From Paramecium pentaurelia (taxonomy: Eukaryota; Ciliophora; Oligohymenophorea; Peniculida; Parameciidae), in assembly GCA_905183005.1 (NCBI GenBank), contig CAJJDO010000086.1, forward strand, positions 1-64,000: a stretch of 64,000 nt of DNA, written 5' to 3'. Every line of letters starts with the position of its first letter. The first letter of the stretch is position 1. A program made the position numbers and the translations under genes. Shown in pieces: positions 13,020-23,950 of the stretch. A model generated the notes under the pieces. That model saw only the letters and a list, made by a program, of their open reading frames with translations. It searched no databases and was not told the origin of the DNA.

Positions 13020-14352
13020 TCATTTATTATTCTCATGTAAAAGCTCTCTTAATATTATACTGCTAACAACATTTTTAAGACTTCCAAATTCTTTCAAAAA
13101 GCTTTCTTCATAACTGTTCAATTTATTTTGAAAATATTATTTACCATCATAATCTAAATTAATTTTCTTATCAATTCTTAAATATTTATATCTAATATTT
13201 TTATTATTCATCTCTTATATTATTCTATCCAATTCTTCAGATTGATTATCTAATTGTAATTATTTATTCGCAATATGAATAATATATCTAATAGTTTTAT
13301 TATTACTATCTTTTCTCCATTTTGTAGTTGAAGTAGCTAATTTAAGACCATAAAACAATCCTTTTTGTGTTTCCATCTATCCTCTCTATTTAATTTCATC
13401 TAGACTTTATATAATCTAGTCTTCATCACACAAATCAATAACTTAACATTATTACAACTTTTAATTAATCATTAAGTCATAAAAATGGACAAGACTGAAT
13501 TTTATGCTAGAATTAAACTTTTTCTTTTCTTTTATTTATTATAAAATACATTCTATGGTGTTCTAAAATCAGATAATATTGTACTTATAATTATTCAATA
13601 CTACTACAATCCAAAATTTTGGCATCACAACAAAATACAATGTCAACCATCAACTTCTATTATTTTTCTAATTATTCTTTTTCTTCTTCTTCTTACCTTT
13701 ATTTATCCTTTTTTATTTCACTTTCTGGACCATTTATAATAATTTAAGGGATTACTTATAAATCAAATTCATTTTTTTGCTGATTCTGAAATATGTTTTC
13801 TTCATTATTTTTACTCATCTATTATTCATTATTATCTTCTTAATGTTATTATTATTCTTAATTATTATCTTTATTATTCAATTCATTTTTATTTAGATTT
13901 TCATTCTCTTACACTTATTGTGGTATTTTCAAGTTATCGATATTTTCATCATCTTTATCCAAATTTTAGTTTTAATTCTCATTTTCTTATTTTGCTCTTA
14001 CTTCATCTTTTTTTGTACTATAACAATTAATTTAATCATACTTGTGCTTATATTGCATTTTTTCAGCTTTTGTTCTTGCTTTTTGAACTGAGGAAGATGG
14101 TTTTAATTCAGGAGATAATTTATCTTATGGATCATCAGAATTGAGAGATTCTCTTTATTCACCAGTTGAAGACTTAATTTTGGAAGATTAATTAGATTTT
14201 TTTTATTTTTTTGTTGTATTGACATAATCTGAATCTTCATCATTTTCATTTTTCTTAACTTTCTTACTTCTTGTTGTTCCTAATTTTTAATCAATTATTG
14301 GTTTGCTCTCTTTCATGACATCTTTGATGGTTTAAGTTTTTCTAGGTGGCAT
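13020..14352 (-). CDS. VWA-like domain protein with Q/K/N-rich N-terminus
   Basis: 436 residues; ATG at 14352, one 22-nt intron (13563-13584), TGA 13020-13022. The first ~220 residues are low complexity and charged. From about residue 235 a von Willebrand A-type fold is suggested: strand VDIVFCCD, then FSLVHFYD (cf. FGFVAYRD), then GLFYGLKLA...TKWR and IRYIIHIAN, the order seen in VWA/alpha-kinase-associated domains. The metal site (DxSxS/T) after the first strand is replaced by DAKILDCSS, so ion-dependent ligand binding is doubtful. Function unknown; domain assignment is by motif order only. Confidence 0.65.
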
Positions 14353-14633
14353 TGGCAAATTAAAATGTATTTAATTATTTAGTTTCCTTTTTTTCTAAAC
14401 GGCTCTTTTTTAAATTGATTAGCACACAAATATTTTGTCAATTTTATTATTATTAAATAAAAATAAGAAATTCTATTATTATTAAATTATGATGCAAGTA
14501 TTAATCAATATTAATATTAATAATCTAATTAATAATTTTACATCTGCCTTACTTATCAAAATAAGCTAAAATTTATAAGAGATTGTTAAATTGAATCAAT
14601 AAAAAAAATATATTTAATCACTCTATATATGTC
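14353..14633. other. Intergenic, divergent promoters
   Basis: About 280 bp between two divergent starts; AT-rich, no motif assigned. Confidence 0.35.
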
Positions 14634-15494
14634 ATGATAATCTTAAGAAAAATATTGTAAAGTCATTTTTGTTTAACAAAGAATATCAGAACTAATAAAG
14701 TTTTTTCATTAAAGGAGGTTTTAAGATGGAAAAATAGGATAATTGCATGTAAATAAAATATTGGAGATGTAATAACAAAAGAATATTCAAATAGTGAATT
14801 CTTTCCTTCAATAATTGTATAACAGCCTAAATAGTTTAGATATACATAAAAATACAAAAGAATTAATAAGAAACTAAAAACCTTACTGATTGTGAATAAA
14901 AACATTAACTAAAACATAGGAATAAGTTAGACAAGTACACAAATAGTATAATATTCCTAAATATAGATTAAGTATTTAGATTTATAAAAATATCTTTAGA
15001 ATGTATTCAATTAGTTATTTGCATCCTTGAATAATAAATTAATTAAATTAGAGGAGAAATTCAAATCAATAGATCAAACAATATCACCAATATTATTTAT
15101 TATGGTTTCAATAATAGCGATGGATAATTGTTTAGATTATTTATTAAGTTTATTAAAAAAGCATTAATTAAGGATAAAAAGGACTTATTAATGATTTACA
15201 TATATTGTCATCAGATGCTCTTGAGAGTATTGTGAATGGTAATAACACATTGAACACAAAAAATCTAAATATTTCATTTTATTTGAATGTTAGTACTATG
15301 TATGTTCTCACAGATCCTATTCAGATTATAATATTTTGAGACATTAATTAATTAAATTCATCGATGTTTCAAAGTCTAAAGATCCATTCTGTATCAAAAT
15401 TTTAGGAAGTGATAAACCTAAATTGTATTCAAGAGCAAGAAGAGCAGAAGTTGAATTATTGAATTTGATTTTTAACAATAATTATTTAAAATGA
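14634..15494 (+). CDS. Hypothetical protein, possibly organelle-targeted
   Basis: 267 residues if two introns are removed: a 25-nt one beginning GTTTATT inside 15140-15180, and a 32-nt one beginning GTACTATG near 15296. Splicing removes every internal TGA and keeps frame. The N-terminus MIILRKILQSHFCLTKNIRT is basic, hydrophobic and free of acidic residues, like a mitochondrial presequence (inference). Later parts hold a short hydrophobic helix (SPILFIMVSIIAM) and a basic C-terminus with DPFCIKILGSDKPKLYSR. No family recognised. Its TGA overlaps the ATG of the next gene as ATGA (15491-15494). Confidence 0.5.
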
Positions 15495-18214
15495 GAAAAT
15501 AAGCAGAATTTGAACTCTATAAGCGTCTCAAATTACTTGGAGAAGGTTCTTTTGGAAAAGCTTATTTAGTTGAATTTCTTCAAGACAAGTAGAAAAGATA
15601 CTTTAGAATATTAGGTCACTATGGGTGACTAAATATATGGATTTAGCAGCCATGACAACTTAAGAGAGAGAAGAAACTTTGAGAGAAGCTAAAATACTTG
15701 AAATTTTACAGCATCCAAACATTGTGAGATTTAAAGAAGTCTATAGAACAAAAAAAGGACGTTTGTGTATAGTTATGGAGTATGCAGATGGTAAATTTGA
15801 TAATTATAAACAGGTGGTGATTTGGCTTAAAAAGTTAAAGAAGCAAAAGGAAAATATTTACCTGAAACTTAAATTTTAGATTGGTTTACTTAAATTTGTT
15901 TGGCAATCAAACATGTTCATGATAGGAAGATCATTCACAGAGATTTAAAATGCTAAAACATTTTTTTAACTAAAACAGGACAAGTTAAATTAGGAGATTT
16001 TGGTATTGCAAGAGTTCTAAAGAAAACTATTGAGAAGGCTAAAACTATGGTGGGGACTCCATATTACATAAGTCCTGAAATCATTGAAGGAAAACCCTAT
16101 ACATTTATGACTGACATTTGGTCATTGGGTGTAATCCTCTATGAATTATGTGCTTTATAACCTCCCTTTAGAGCAGAATCTCTTCACTTTCTAGCTTTGA
16201 ATATTGTCAAGGGTTAATATAAACCAATTCCAAATCATTATTCTAAAGAATTAAGATCATTAGTTGCTTCGTTACTTCAAGTTGATTATAGACGAAGACC
16301 AACAATACAAGAAATTCTCAGTAACTATTCTACTAATTTATAGAAATGCCTGTTATAATAAATAGAATTAAAAGCTTCCTTAGTGAAACTATTTAACGAT
16401 AAGAATTCTCTCATACTATTCTCCATAATAGAGTAATTTAATTGTATTTATTAATAAGAATTTTGAAATCAAAGGAAATTTTGATCAAATCAATCTCATT
16501 TTGAATGAAAAACCATGTCCACCTTCACTTATGGAATAAAACCAAAAAAATCTTTAAGAATTTCCAGAAATTATCAAAAAACCCTAACAATAATAACAAG
16601 ATCCTTCTGCCATAATAAAGCCTCCCTAATTATAAAAATAACCTTCATCCAGACAATAATAAGAACCTCCATCTTCCAGATAAATTTAATAATAAGAATA
16701 ACCAAAAATAACTGAATTGCCTAAACCCATTTCTTGGGAAGTCCCTAAATAGATTGAGATTCCAAAACAGATAGAAATCCCAAAAAAATTAGAGCCAATT
16801 GTTAAAAATTCTCCTATCATTTAAAAAAAGGACTCTTAGAAAGAAATAATTACAGAAGAAAAAAAATTATCTCCATTATTGCTCTAATAATAAATTCGAC
16901 CTAAAAGCGATTAAGATAAAGGATAATAAAAAAGTGAACCTAATAGATTTGATGGTTAACCATAAAAAAAGCATTCAAATAGTGAATAAGCTTTGAATGA
17001 ATAAAAAGTTGAATAATTCATTTCACCAAAAGTTCTTTAAAAACCAACAGATTAACCAAGGTATAAATATTTATAAAATAAAAGACCTCCTACTGCTCCT
17101 AAAGACAAACACCCACCTCCTAATAGTCAAAGACCTTAAAGTTCAAGATAATAAGTAGTTGATTAAAAGAAGCCTGAAAAAAAAGTTATTGAGAAAAAAA
17201 GACCTACAAGTGTTGATAAGTCTCCTCCTGTTAAATATTAGGATGAATAACCTTAAGCTTATAATAATAACTAACGTCAAGAAGAAAGGATTAGATAGTT
17301 AAAAATGAAATAATTTCAATAATAGGGAAAGATGGAAATGGAAAAAAAAGAAAGAGAAAAAGAAAAAGAAAGAGAGAGAGAAAAAGAAAGAGAAAGAGAA
17401 AGAGAAAAAGAAAGAGAAAGAGAAAGAGAAAGAGAAAGAGAAAGAGAAAGAGAAAGAGAAAGAGAGTTAATTGAAAAATAGAAATTACTTGAAAAATAAT
17501 AATCATAAGAGAAAAAACGAATTCAAAATGATAGGGCTTTAGATAATAATTTATTGTAAAATTAATACAAAGTAGAACCAAAACCACAAGAAAAATCACC
17601 TTAATTTGGAGGAAAACAATAAAAAGATTCAAGAGTATAAATTAAACCAAAATCTGATCTATTGGAATGTGTGTAACAGAAAAATAAAGATTTAGATCTT
17701 ATGCTTTAAGAATTATAAGGAATAGTAATTATAAAAATCTATTTTATTTAGATTGGAGGGGATAATAATTAAATAGATAAGATATCCAATTAAAATGGAA
17801 AAGAAAATGTTCAAGATTACAATTCTCTACCAGTGACATAAATAGAAGATAGAGAAGATGATGAAGATGAATCTTGTGATAAAAATGTCTAGAAACAAAA
17901 ATAAGCTATCAAACCTATCTCTGAGATAGAAGAGGAATGTTTAGAATTGTTAAATAAACAGGATTTAAACAAATGCAGCACAATTCTTATTAAAATTGAA
18001 AAATCCATAGGTAAAGAGAAGATGAAAAAGACAATTGACATTTTGCGTAAGGCTGTAAGACTTTGTAAATAATCAATATTAGTTAGAGAAGATGAGCCTT
18101 GAAGTTATTGAATAAAACTATGGTCCAAATTATGAAAAATTATTACCATTTTTAACATTAGAAGAAAGAAAGAAATGTGCACCACTTCTTATAACTCACA
18201 TAATTGCTGATTGA
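15491..18214 (+). CDS. NEK-family (NIMA-related) Ser/Thr protein kinase with long Q/P and Glu-Arg tail
   Basis: 858 residues after removing six introns (15589-15614, 15791-15813, 16321-16343, 16433-16458, 17725-17751, 18065-18086). Kinase domain at about residues 10-275: GEGSFGKAY loop, Lys in VTKYMDL, EILQHPNIVRF, hinge VMEYADGGDL, catalytic HRDLKCQN, GDFGIAR, activation segment TMVGTPYYISPE, all intact and typical of NEKs, which act on cilia and microtubules. The tail is Pro/Gln-rich, then a strictly alternating Glu-Arg/Lys tract (about residues 584-626), then an acidic region and a C-terminal helical part. The first Met gives a normal kinase N-terminus but lies within the upstream gene's stop. 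Confidence 0.88.
17341..17466 (+). repeat. GAGAAA hexanucleotide microsatellite inside the NEK gene
   Basis: About 126 bp of imperfect gaa-aga / gag-aaa repeats encoding alternating Glu-Arg/Lys, expected to form a long single alpha helix. The downstream 1131-bp duplication begins immediately after it, so it is the likely cause of the assembly break. Confidence 0.9.
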
Positions 18215-18300
18215 TGAATTTAATAGATTAGTTATTCAAATTCTTCTTTTCAATTTTATATATATTCTTTATACTATATATATATAAAAATAAAAAAATT

Positions 18301-18373
18301 CGAGCTTGGCAGTACTCGAAACTGCAACCGCCTGATCCGTAGTCAGGCGCACTACCAATTGTGCTACAAGCCC
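18301..18373 (-). tRNA. tRNA-Arg (anticodon ACG)
   Basis: 73-nt cloverleaf on the minus strand. Acceptor GGGCTTG pairs with CAAGCTC (one G-T pair); D stem GCAC/GTGC with loop AATTGGTA; anticodon stem CCTGA/TCAGG around loop CTACGGA, giving ACG (reads CGU and, if A34 is inosine, CGC/CGA); T stem GCAGT/ACTGC with loop TTCGAGT; 5-nt variable loop; discriminator G; CCA not encoded; no intron. Lies between the convergent NEK and TBC genes. Confidence 0.93.
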
Positions 18374-18465
18374 ATATTATATTATTATTGATTGATTGAA
18401 ATATAAACTATTCCATTAATAATAATGATACAGTATCTTTTAAATTCTAAAATATAATATTGGTA

Positions 18466-18597
18466 TCAAAAATCAATAAAATTTAAATATTAATATACTT
18501 ACATTTATTATGAACCTTTTGGATGTTTTTCATCTAAAACATCGAAAATTCTATAATCAGACTTAACTATAGAAAATTATAATGAAATAATTTACTT
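18466..18597 (-). pseudogene. 3' fragment of the TBC gene (assembly duplicate)
   Basis: Contains the last exon of the TBC RabGAP gene (tail ending near DEKHPKGSQQ, TGA 18466-18468) and part of its last intron, cut at the N. The intact gene is at 19598-22602. Not an independent gene. Confidence 0.85.
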
Positions 18598-18598
18598 N
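18598..18598. other. Single unknown base (N): scaffold join
   Basis: One N flanked on both sides by the same 1131-bp sequence; marks a contig junction rather than a sequencing ambiguity. Confidence 0.9.
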
Positions 18599-19346
18599 TT
18601 AATTGAAAAATAGAAATTACTTGAAAAATAATAATCATAAGAGAAAAAACGAATTCAAAATGATAGGGCTTTAGATAATAATTTATTGTAAAATTAATAC
18701 AAAGTAGAACCAAAACCACAAGAAAAATCACCTTAATTTGGAGGAAAACAATAAAAAGATTCAAGAGTATAAATTAAACCAAAATCTGATCTATTGGAAT
18801 GTGTGTAACAGAAAAATAAAGATTTAGATCTTATGCTTTAAGAATTATAAGGAATAGTAATTATAAAAATCTATTTTATTTAGATTGGAGGGGATAATAA
18901 TTAAATAGATAAGATATCCAATTAAAATGGAAAAGAAAATGTTCAAGATTACAATTCTCTACCAGTGACATAAATAGAAGATAGAGAAGATGATGAAGAT
19001 GAATCTTGTGATAAAAATGTCTAGAAACAAAAATAAGCTATCAAACCTATCTCTGAGATAGAAGAGGAATGTTTAGAATTGTTAAATAAACAGGATTTAA
19101 ACAAATGCAGCACAATTCTTATTAAAATTGAAAAATCCATAGGTAAAGAGAAGATGAAAAAGACAATTGACATTTTGCGTAAGGCTGTAAGACTTTGTAA
19201 ATAATCAATATTAGTTAGAGAAGATGAGCCTTGAAGTTATTGAATAAAACTATGGTCCAAATTATGAAAAATTATTACCATTTTTAACATTAGAAGAAAG
19301 AAAGAAATGTGCACCACTTCTTATAACTCACATAATTGCTGATTGA
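18599..19346 (+). pseudogene. 3' fragment of the NEK gene (assembly duplicate)
   Basis: Same frame and two introns as 17467-18214 and the same TGA; lacks start and kinase domain because the contig begins just after the Glu-Arg repeat. Should be merged with the intact NEK gene. Confidence 0.85.
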
Positions 19347-19432
19347 TGAATTTAATAGATTAGTTATTCAAATTCTTCTTTTCAATTTTATATATATTCT
19401 TTATACTATATATATATAAAAATAAAAAAATT

Positions 19433-19505
19433 CGAGCTTGGCAGTACTCGAAACTGCAACCGCCTGATCCGTAGTCAGGCGCACTACCAATTGTGCTACA
19501 AGCCC
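19433..19505 (-). tRNA. tRNA-Arg (ACG), duplicate copy
   Basis: Identical to the tRNA at 18301-18373, shifted by 1132 bp; probably the same gene counted twice through the assembly overlap. Confidence 0.85.
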
Positions 19506-19597
19506 ATATTATATTATTATTGATTGATTGAAATATAAACTATTCCATTAATAATAATGATACAGTATCTTTTAAATTCTAAAATATAATATTGGTA

Positions 19598-22500
19598 TCA
19601 AAAATCAATAAAATTTAAATATTAATATACTTACATTTATTATGAACCTTTTGGATGTTTTTCATCTAAAACATCGAAAATTCTATAATCAGACTTAACT
19701 ATAGAAAATTATAATGAAATAATTTACTTTTATACTCAACTTAAGGTTCCAATTTTGGTGGTCCTTCTTCCTAATATTCGATTTAAACTGCTAGATTTAA
19801 GTCTTTTTACACTTATAATACTTCTGTTAGGAATTCAGTAACATCATTAATCAACATAGCTTCTACTTTAATCGCTGCCAAAAAGGTCAAATGATTAGAG
19901 ATATTATTAATTTTCTTGTGTACTCTTAACAATATAGTTGCTGTAATTGAAATGATAATATTTCCTCTTTCAGAAGTAGCTTTAATGGATTGTTATTATT
20001 AATAAATAATTAGATCCCAAGCCCTATAAAGAGTTTCTGAAGGTAATACATCTGAAAATAGATTGAAAAACAATTCAAATAGTTCATTTTCCACTTCAAT
20101 TCCATAAAGGAACATCTTATGAAAGAGATCTGGGTGTTTCTTGTTAAGATAAACCCTTAATTTAGCACATTATTCTAAGAATAATCTATTTTATAGAATT
20201 TAATCTTCATATAAAGGATAATCAATAAGAACCTAATTATGAAAGCCAACCAATAACCAGAAGGCTCTACTTTCATTAATTAAATCAGAAGGAGTCTATT
20301 TAGTTTCATTTGCGAATTCAGTATAATCATTGTATCTTACATGATAGTAGATTTGCATAGCTAACATTTTTTTGGCTAAAGTAAATAGATGATGGATATA
20401 AATTTAATTAGGGATCAATCCTAAATTTCCTTGATATAATAAGAAGCAAACCAAAAGATTCTTTAATTGATGATAAAATTGTTCATTGCCAAATCCTTTC
20501 CTACTATCCTCTTGTCTCAAATAGATGTCTATTTATTAAAGTAAGGTTTTTTTTAAATTTTATTTAAGTTGAGATATTTTATAATAGAGAGAAACACTTT
20601 CATTCATACCATCCTCTTTATCTAGATTAATTTTATAGTTTAAACTCAGAACTTTTTTGATTGGCTCAAATGATATTTACAATAATTAAAACCATAATTT
20701 GTTTCTTAGATAATATGGAATTCCCATTAAAAATAGTCCATTAACTAATTCTTACACTTATGGATTTTTGATATTGTAAAAATTCATAGATTCTAAACGA
20801 TATGATACAAGTTCATATTATTTAATTTATTTTTCCATTAAACCAAAATTATGACATAAATTTAAAATAACCTTTCTAATAAAGACCATTTATAATTAAT
20901 GCATTTATTTATTAAGAGTTTCTGGATTTTTTTATTATAAAAATAGAATATAACTTAACATTTACATACTTTATTTCATACAAATATTGCTTTCTTCTAA
21001 TGTGATTAGGATAAATTTCATAATATCTTTATTCATTTTTGGAATTTAAATAGTATTTAAATAGATAGGATCTGAAAAAGCAAGAGAATGTTCAACTATA
21101 TATTCTAATTCTTCTTCATAAGATGAGGGATTATGCATCATGATAGATGGTTTGACATGAATATCAATTTCTAAATATATGATACTCTCTTTGGATTCAG
21201 TTTTTAATGAATTGGTCTAAACTAATTTTAAAGGTATCCACATTGATCTTCCTTATTAAGATTATTGAAGTAATTCTTTAACAATAATTTTAAAGGGAAT
21301 AGTTGCTGTATCATAAAAAGCATTGACCATATCTTTAAATTAAATTGAAATATGATCTTAACTATTAATATTTGAAATTATAAAAGAACATGGTTTTCTT
21401 TCTTATTATTTAGATAATATTTTATTCTCAAAGTTTTATTCTCTCAATAACCAATTATAAAAATGATCTGTCTTTTGTTATCCTAAATATGCTTCCATTG
21501 TTAATTTAGAATCCTATTCTACAGATTATAATTCAACAAATAGTGTAGGTTTAATTAAATTAATATCAACAGCAATATTAATTGATTTAATTAGAATTGT
21601 AAATATTAATTCCCTAACTTTTTAAGTGTTTTGTATTTCTTCACTTTTTTCTAACCAATCTGCCATCATAGGTCTTAACCATTCTGATAATTCAAAATTT
21701 AGTACTGATTTGGATCCTAGAAATTAACGCCATTTCATTTTTTTATTTTCATCTTATTATCTAATTTAATCTAATTTTTTTCTCTCTTCATCAGCCATTT
21801 AATTCATTCTTTCTTCTCTTTTAAAGAATTAAACACTCTTATTTAACCATTTCTTTTATAAAATATTTCTTATTATTTTGATATCTATTTCCATTAAGAA
21901 TTTAGCTTCTTCTTTTCCTAATTTAGCAGCCTTTTTTCTTTATTATATAACCTGTATTGAGTAGGTCTCTAATTTTTAAGCAAATAATAGAAAATAATTC
22001 TCTTTTACAAGTGACAATGATTCTTAAATAATGGTAGGCAATTTTAGAATTTTATTCATAGTAATATGACACTTAAAATAATCATAAAACTTTTAACTTT
22101 CATCATCACCTGTAAAATATATCCATACAGGACTATGTTTAATAAAATTGAACATAAGTCTTACAGGAAACTTTTAATAACTTACATCCCATTTGAAATC
22201 TTTATTGGCATCTTCAAGATGTTAAATATTAAATGTTTTAATAACACCAAAAGTTTTTATAATTACATTACCTTTCTTAGATTATCCAAGTGTAGTTTTT
22301 TACAATTAACATTATCTTTATGTCACAGATCCAAATATACCACCTTTCTTATAACATGAATAATCTAAAAGTTATTCATCAAGTGAAAGAACATGTTGTG
22401 TACTTAAATGTTGAGGCAAATCTTATGGATCTTCATCAATATATTTTTATAGTTATTCTGCAATCTTTTAACGAGCATTTCCAGCTTATATTGATCTTTC

Positions 22501-22602
22501 TTCATGTAATTTTATTACTTCAAAAGCACCAACTATATTTTCTATATATTTATCTTCTTAATATAACCAATTTTTTGTGATTTCTTTCTTATAACAATTC
22601 AT
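19598..22602 (-). CDS. TBC-domain Rab GTPase-activating protein
   Basis: 991 residues; ATG 22602, one 29-nt intron near the 3' end (19699-19727), TGA 19598-19600. The TBC domain begins about residue 615: GIPYYLRNKLWF (the GIP...R..W block), later ESRAFWLLVGF, and FLYGIEVENELFELFF followed by DVLPSETLYRAWDL, matching the late TBC motifs. The expected catalytic Arg and Gln fingers (IxxDxxR, YxQ) are not obvious, so GAP activity is not assured. The N-terminal ~600 residues include a GRAM/PH-like region (GNVIIKTFGV...FNIQHLED) and a charged helical segment. Acts on Rab-dependent membrane traffic by family. Confidence 0.78.
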
Positions 22603-22614
22603 TAATTATATATA

Positions 22615-23016
22615 ATGTAAGTATAGAAAAAAGGTCAATAGTAATCATTTGCAGAATATGTTAAATAAATAACTAGTTAATCTGTAAATAGATTCTAACA
22701 AACATCTAATAAACAATTTCGATCAACTAATCTTCCTCAATTACTTAGTGACATGGATCAATCACCATATTTGCTAACTAGTTTAGATAAAGCTAAATTT
22801 CCTTAGGTAACTAAAATGAATAAGACTTCTTATTTGAATTACAGCTCTAGTGAATAAAAAAATTTTGAAGAATTAGCATCCAAATTTGTAAAGCAGTTAG
22901 AATAACAAACTTTGAGAATTGATAAAGACACTCCAAGAATAAATCTTATGCGCTTTTAATTAAATATATAAAAGTCAAAGAGACATCTATAAAGAAAGAG
23001 TCCAATGCCTTTCTGA
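22615..23016 (+). CDS. Hypothetical basic protein (133 aa)
   Basis: Single exon, ATG 22615 to TGA 23014-23016. Gln/Lys/Ser-rich with FEELASKFVKQLEQQTLR as a likely helix; no domain recognised. Its start lies only 12 bp from the divergent start of the TBC gene, so the true start could be a later Met (for example at SDMDQSPYLL). Confidence 0.55.
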
Positions 23017-23185
23017 TTTAATATTATATACTTATTAGATATATCTATTGTATACTAATATAAACATATATTATCAGAGAATTGTAATCTTTTTTTAAAG
23101 GCTCAGCGTCTAATGACTAGCCAAGTGAGATATCATCATAAATATATTTATTTTAATTAAATTATTTAAAATAATAAACACCGGT

Positions 23186-23933
23186 ATGACAGATTTCGCA
23201 TTAACAACATTCAGTAGTAAAGGAAAACTATTATAAATTGAATATGCTCTTAATGCTGTTGCAAAAGGAGACACAGCTATTGGAATTAAAGCTAAAAATG
23301 GTGTTGTTTTGGTAGTAGAAAAGAAACAATCATCAATTTTGGTTGAAGAATCCAGTGTTTAAAAGGTTTCACTATTGACAGATAATATTGCAGCCACATA
23401 TGCAGGATTGGGTCCAGATTTCAGAGTCCTTGCATAATAAGCTAGAAAATTGGTTAAAAAATATGATCTTAAATATCAAGAGGAAATATTTGTATAAACA
23501 TTAAGCAGAGAATTAGCAGAAGTATATAATAAATTTATAAATTAGGATGTATAAGTGGCAACTTAAAGAGGAGGTATTAGACCATTTGGAGTTTCAATTT
23601 TGATTGCAGGATATGATGAAGAAGGTCCCCATTTAGTTTAACTTGATCCAAGTGGAGCTTATTATAGTTGGAAGGCTACTGCAATTGGAAAGTAAGCAAA
23701 GAATGCAAAGGCATTTTTAGAAAAGAGATATAATGCAGATATGGAGATTGAAGATGCCATAAATACAGCATTATTGACTTTGAAAGAAGGGTTTGAAGGT
23801 ATAAGATAAATATAATTTTTAATTAGGTTAGATAACCCCTACAAATATAGAAGTAGGAGTGATTAGAGATGATCATGTGTTTAGAATATTGCCTCCATCA
23901 TAGGTAAAGGATTATTTGGAAGAGTTAGAATGA
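23186..23933 (+). CDS. PSMA2: 20S proteasome subunit alpha type-2
   Basis: 239 residues with one 28-nt intron (23799-23826), close to the usual 234. Diagnostic features: the alpha-subunit N-terminal motif LTTFSSKGKLLQIEYAL, AVAKGDTAIGIKAKNGVVL, EKKQSSILVEESSVQKV, GLGPDFRVL, RGGIRPFGVSILIAG, DPSGAYYSWKATAIGK and the end VKDYLEELE. Alpha subunits form the gated outer rings of the 20S core and lack the catalytic Thr. TAA/TAG occur at conserved Gln sites, good proof of the code. The stop is 17 bp from the importin start on the same strand. Confidence 0.97.
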
Positions 23934-23950
23934 AATATATAATTATTAAT

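Larger units (their letters stand above)
17467..18597. repeat. Direct repeat copy 1 (1131 bp) before a single-N join
   Basis: Appears identical, base for base, to 18599-19729 in the stretches compared by eye. Carries the NEK 3' end, tRNA-Arg and the 3' end of the TBC gene. The copies are separated by one N (18598). This is the pattern of two contigs whose overlapping ends were placed side by side. Confidence 0.9.
18599..19729. repeat. Direct repeat copy 2 (1131 bp) after the join
   Basis: Matches 17467-18597. Here the right side runs on into the intact TBC gene, so this is the start of the right-hand contig. Confidence 0.9.

Noticed and set aside
17291..17632. Minus-strand frame with very long Phe/Leu repeat
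   Set aside because: Exact antisense of the Glu-Arg/Lys repeat in the NEK tail; no independent coding signal.
17467..19729. Genuine tandem duplication of tRNA-Arg and flanks
   Set aside because: Copy edges coincide exactly with a single N and appear without divergence; unmerged contig overlap is simpler.
22066..22580. Two overlapping plus-strand frames
   Set aside because: Antisense to the N-terminal part of the TBC gene, whose frame is continuous.
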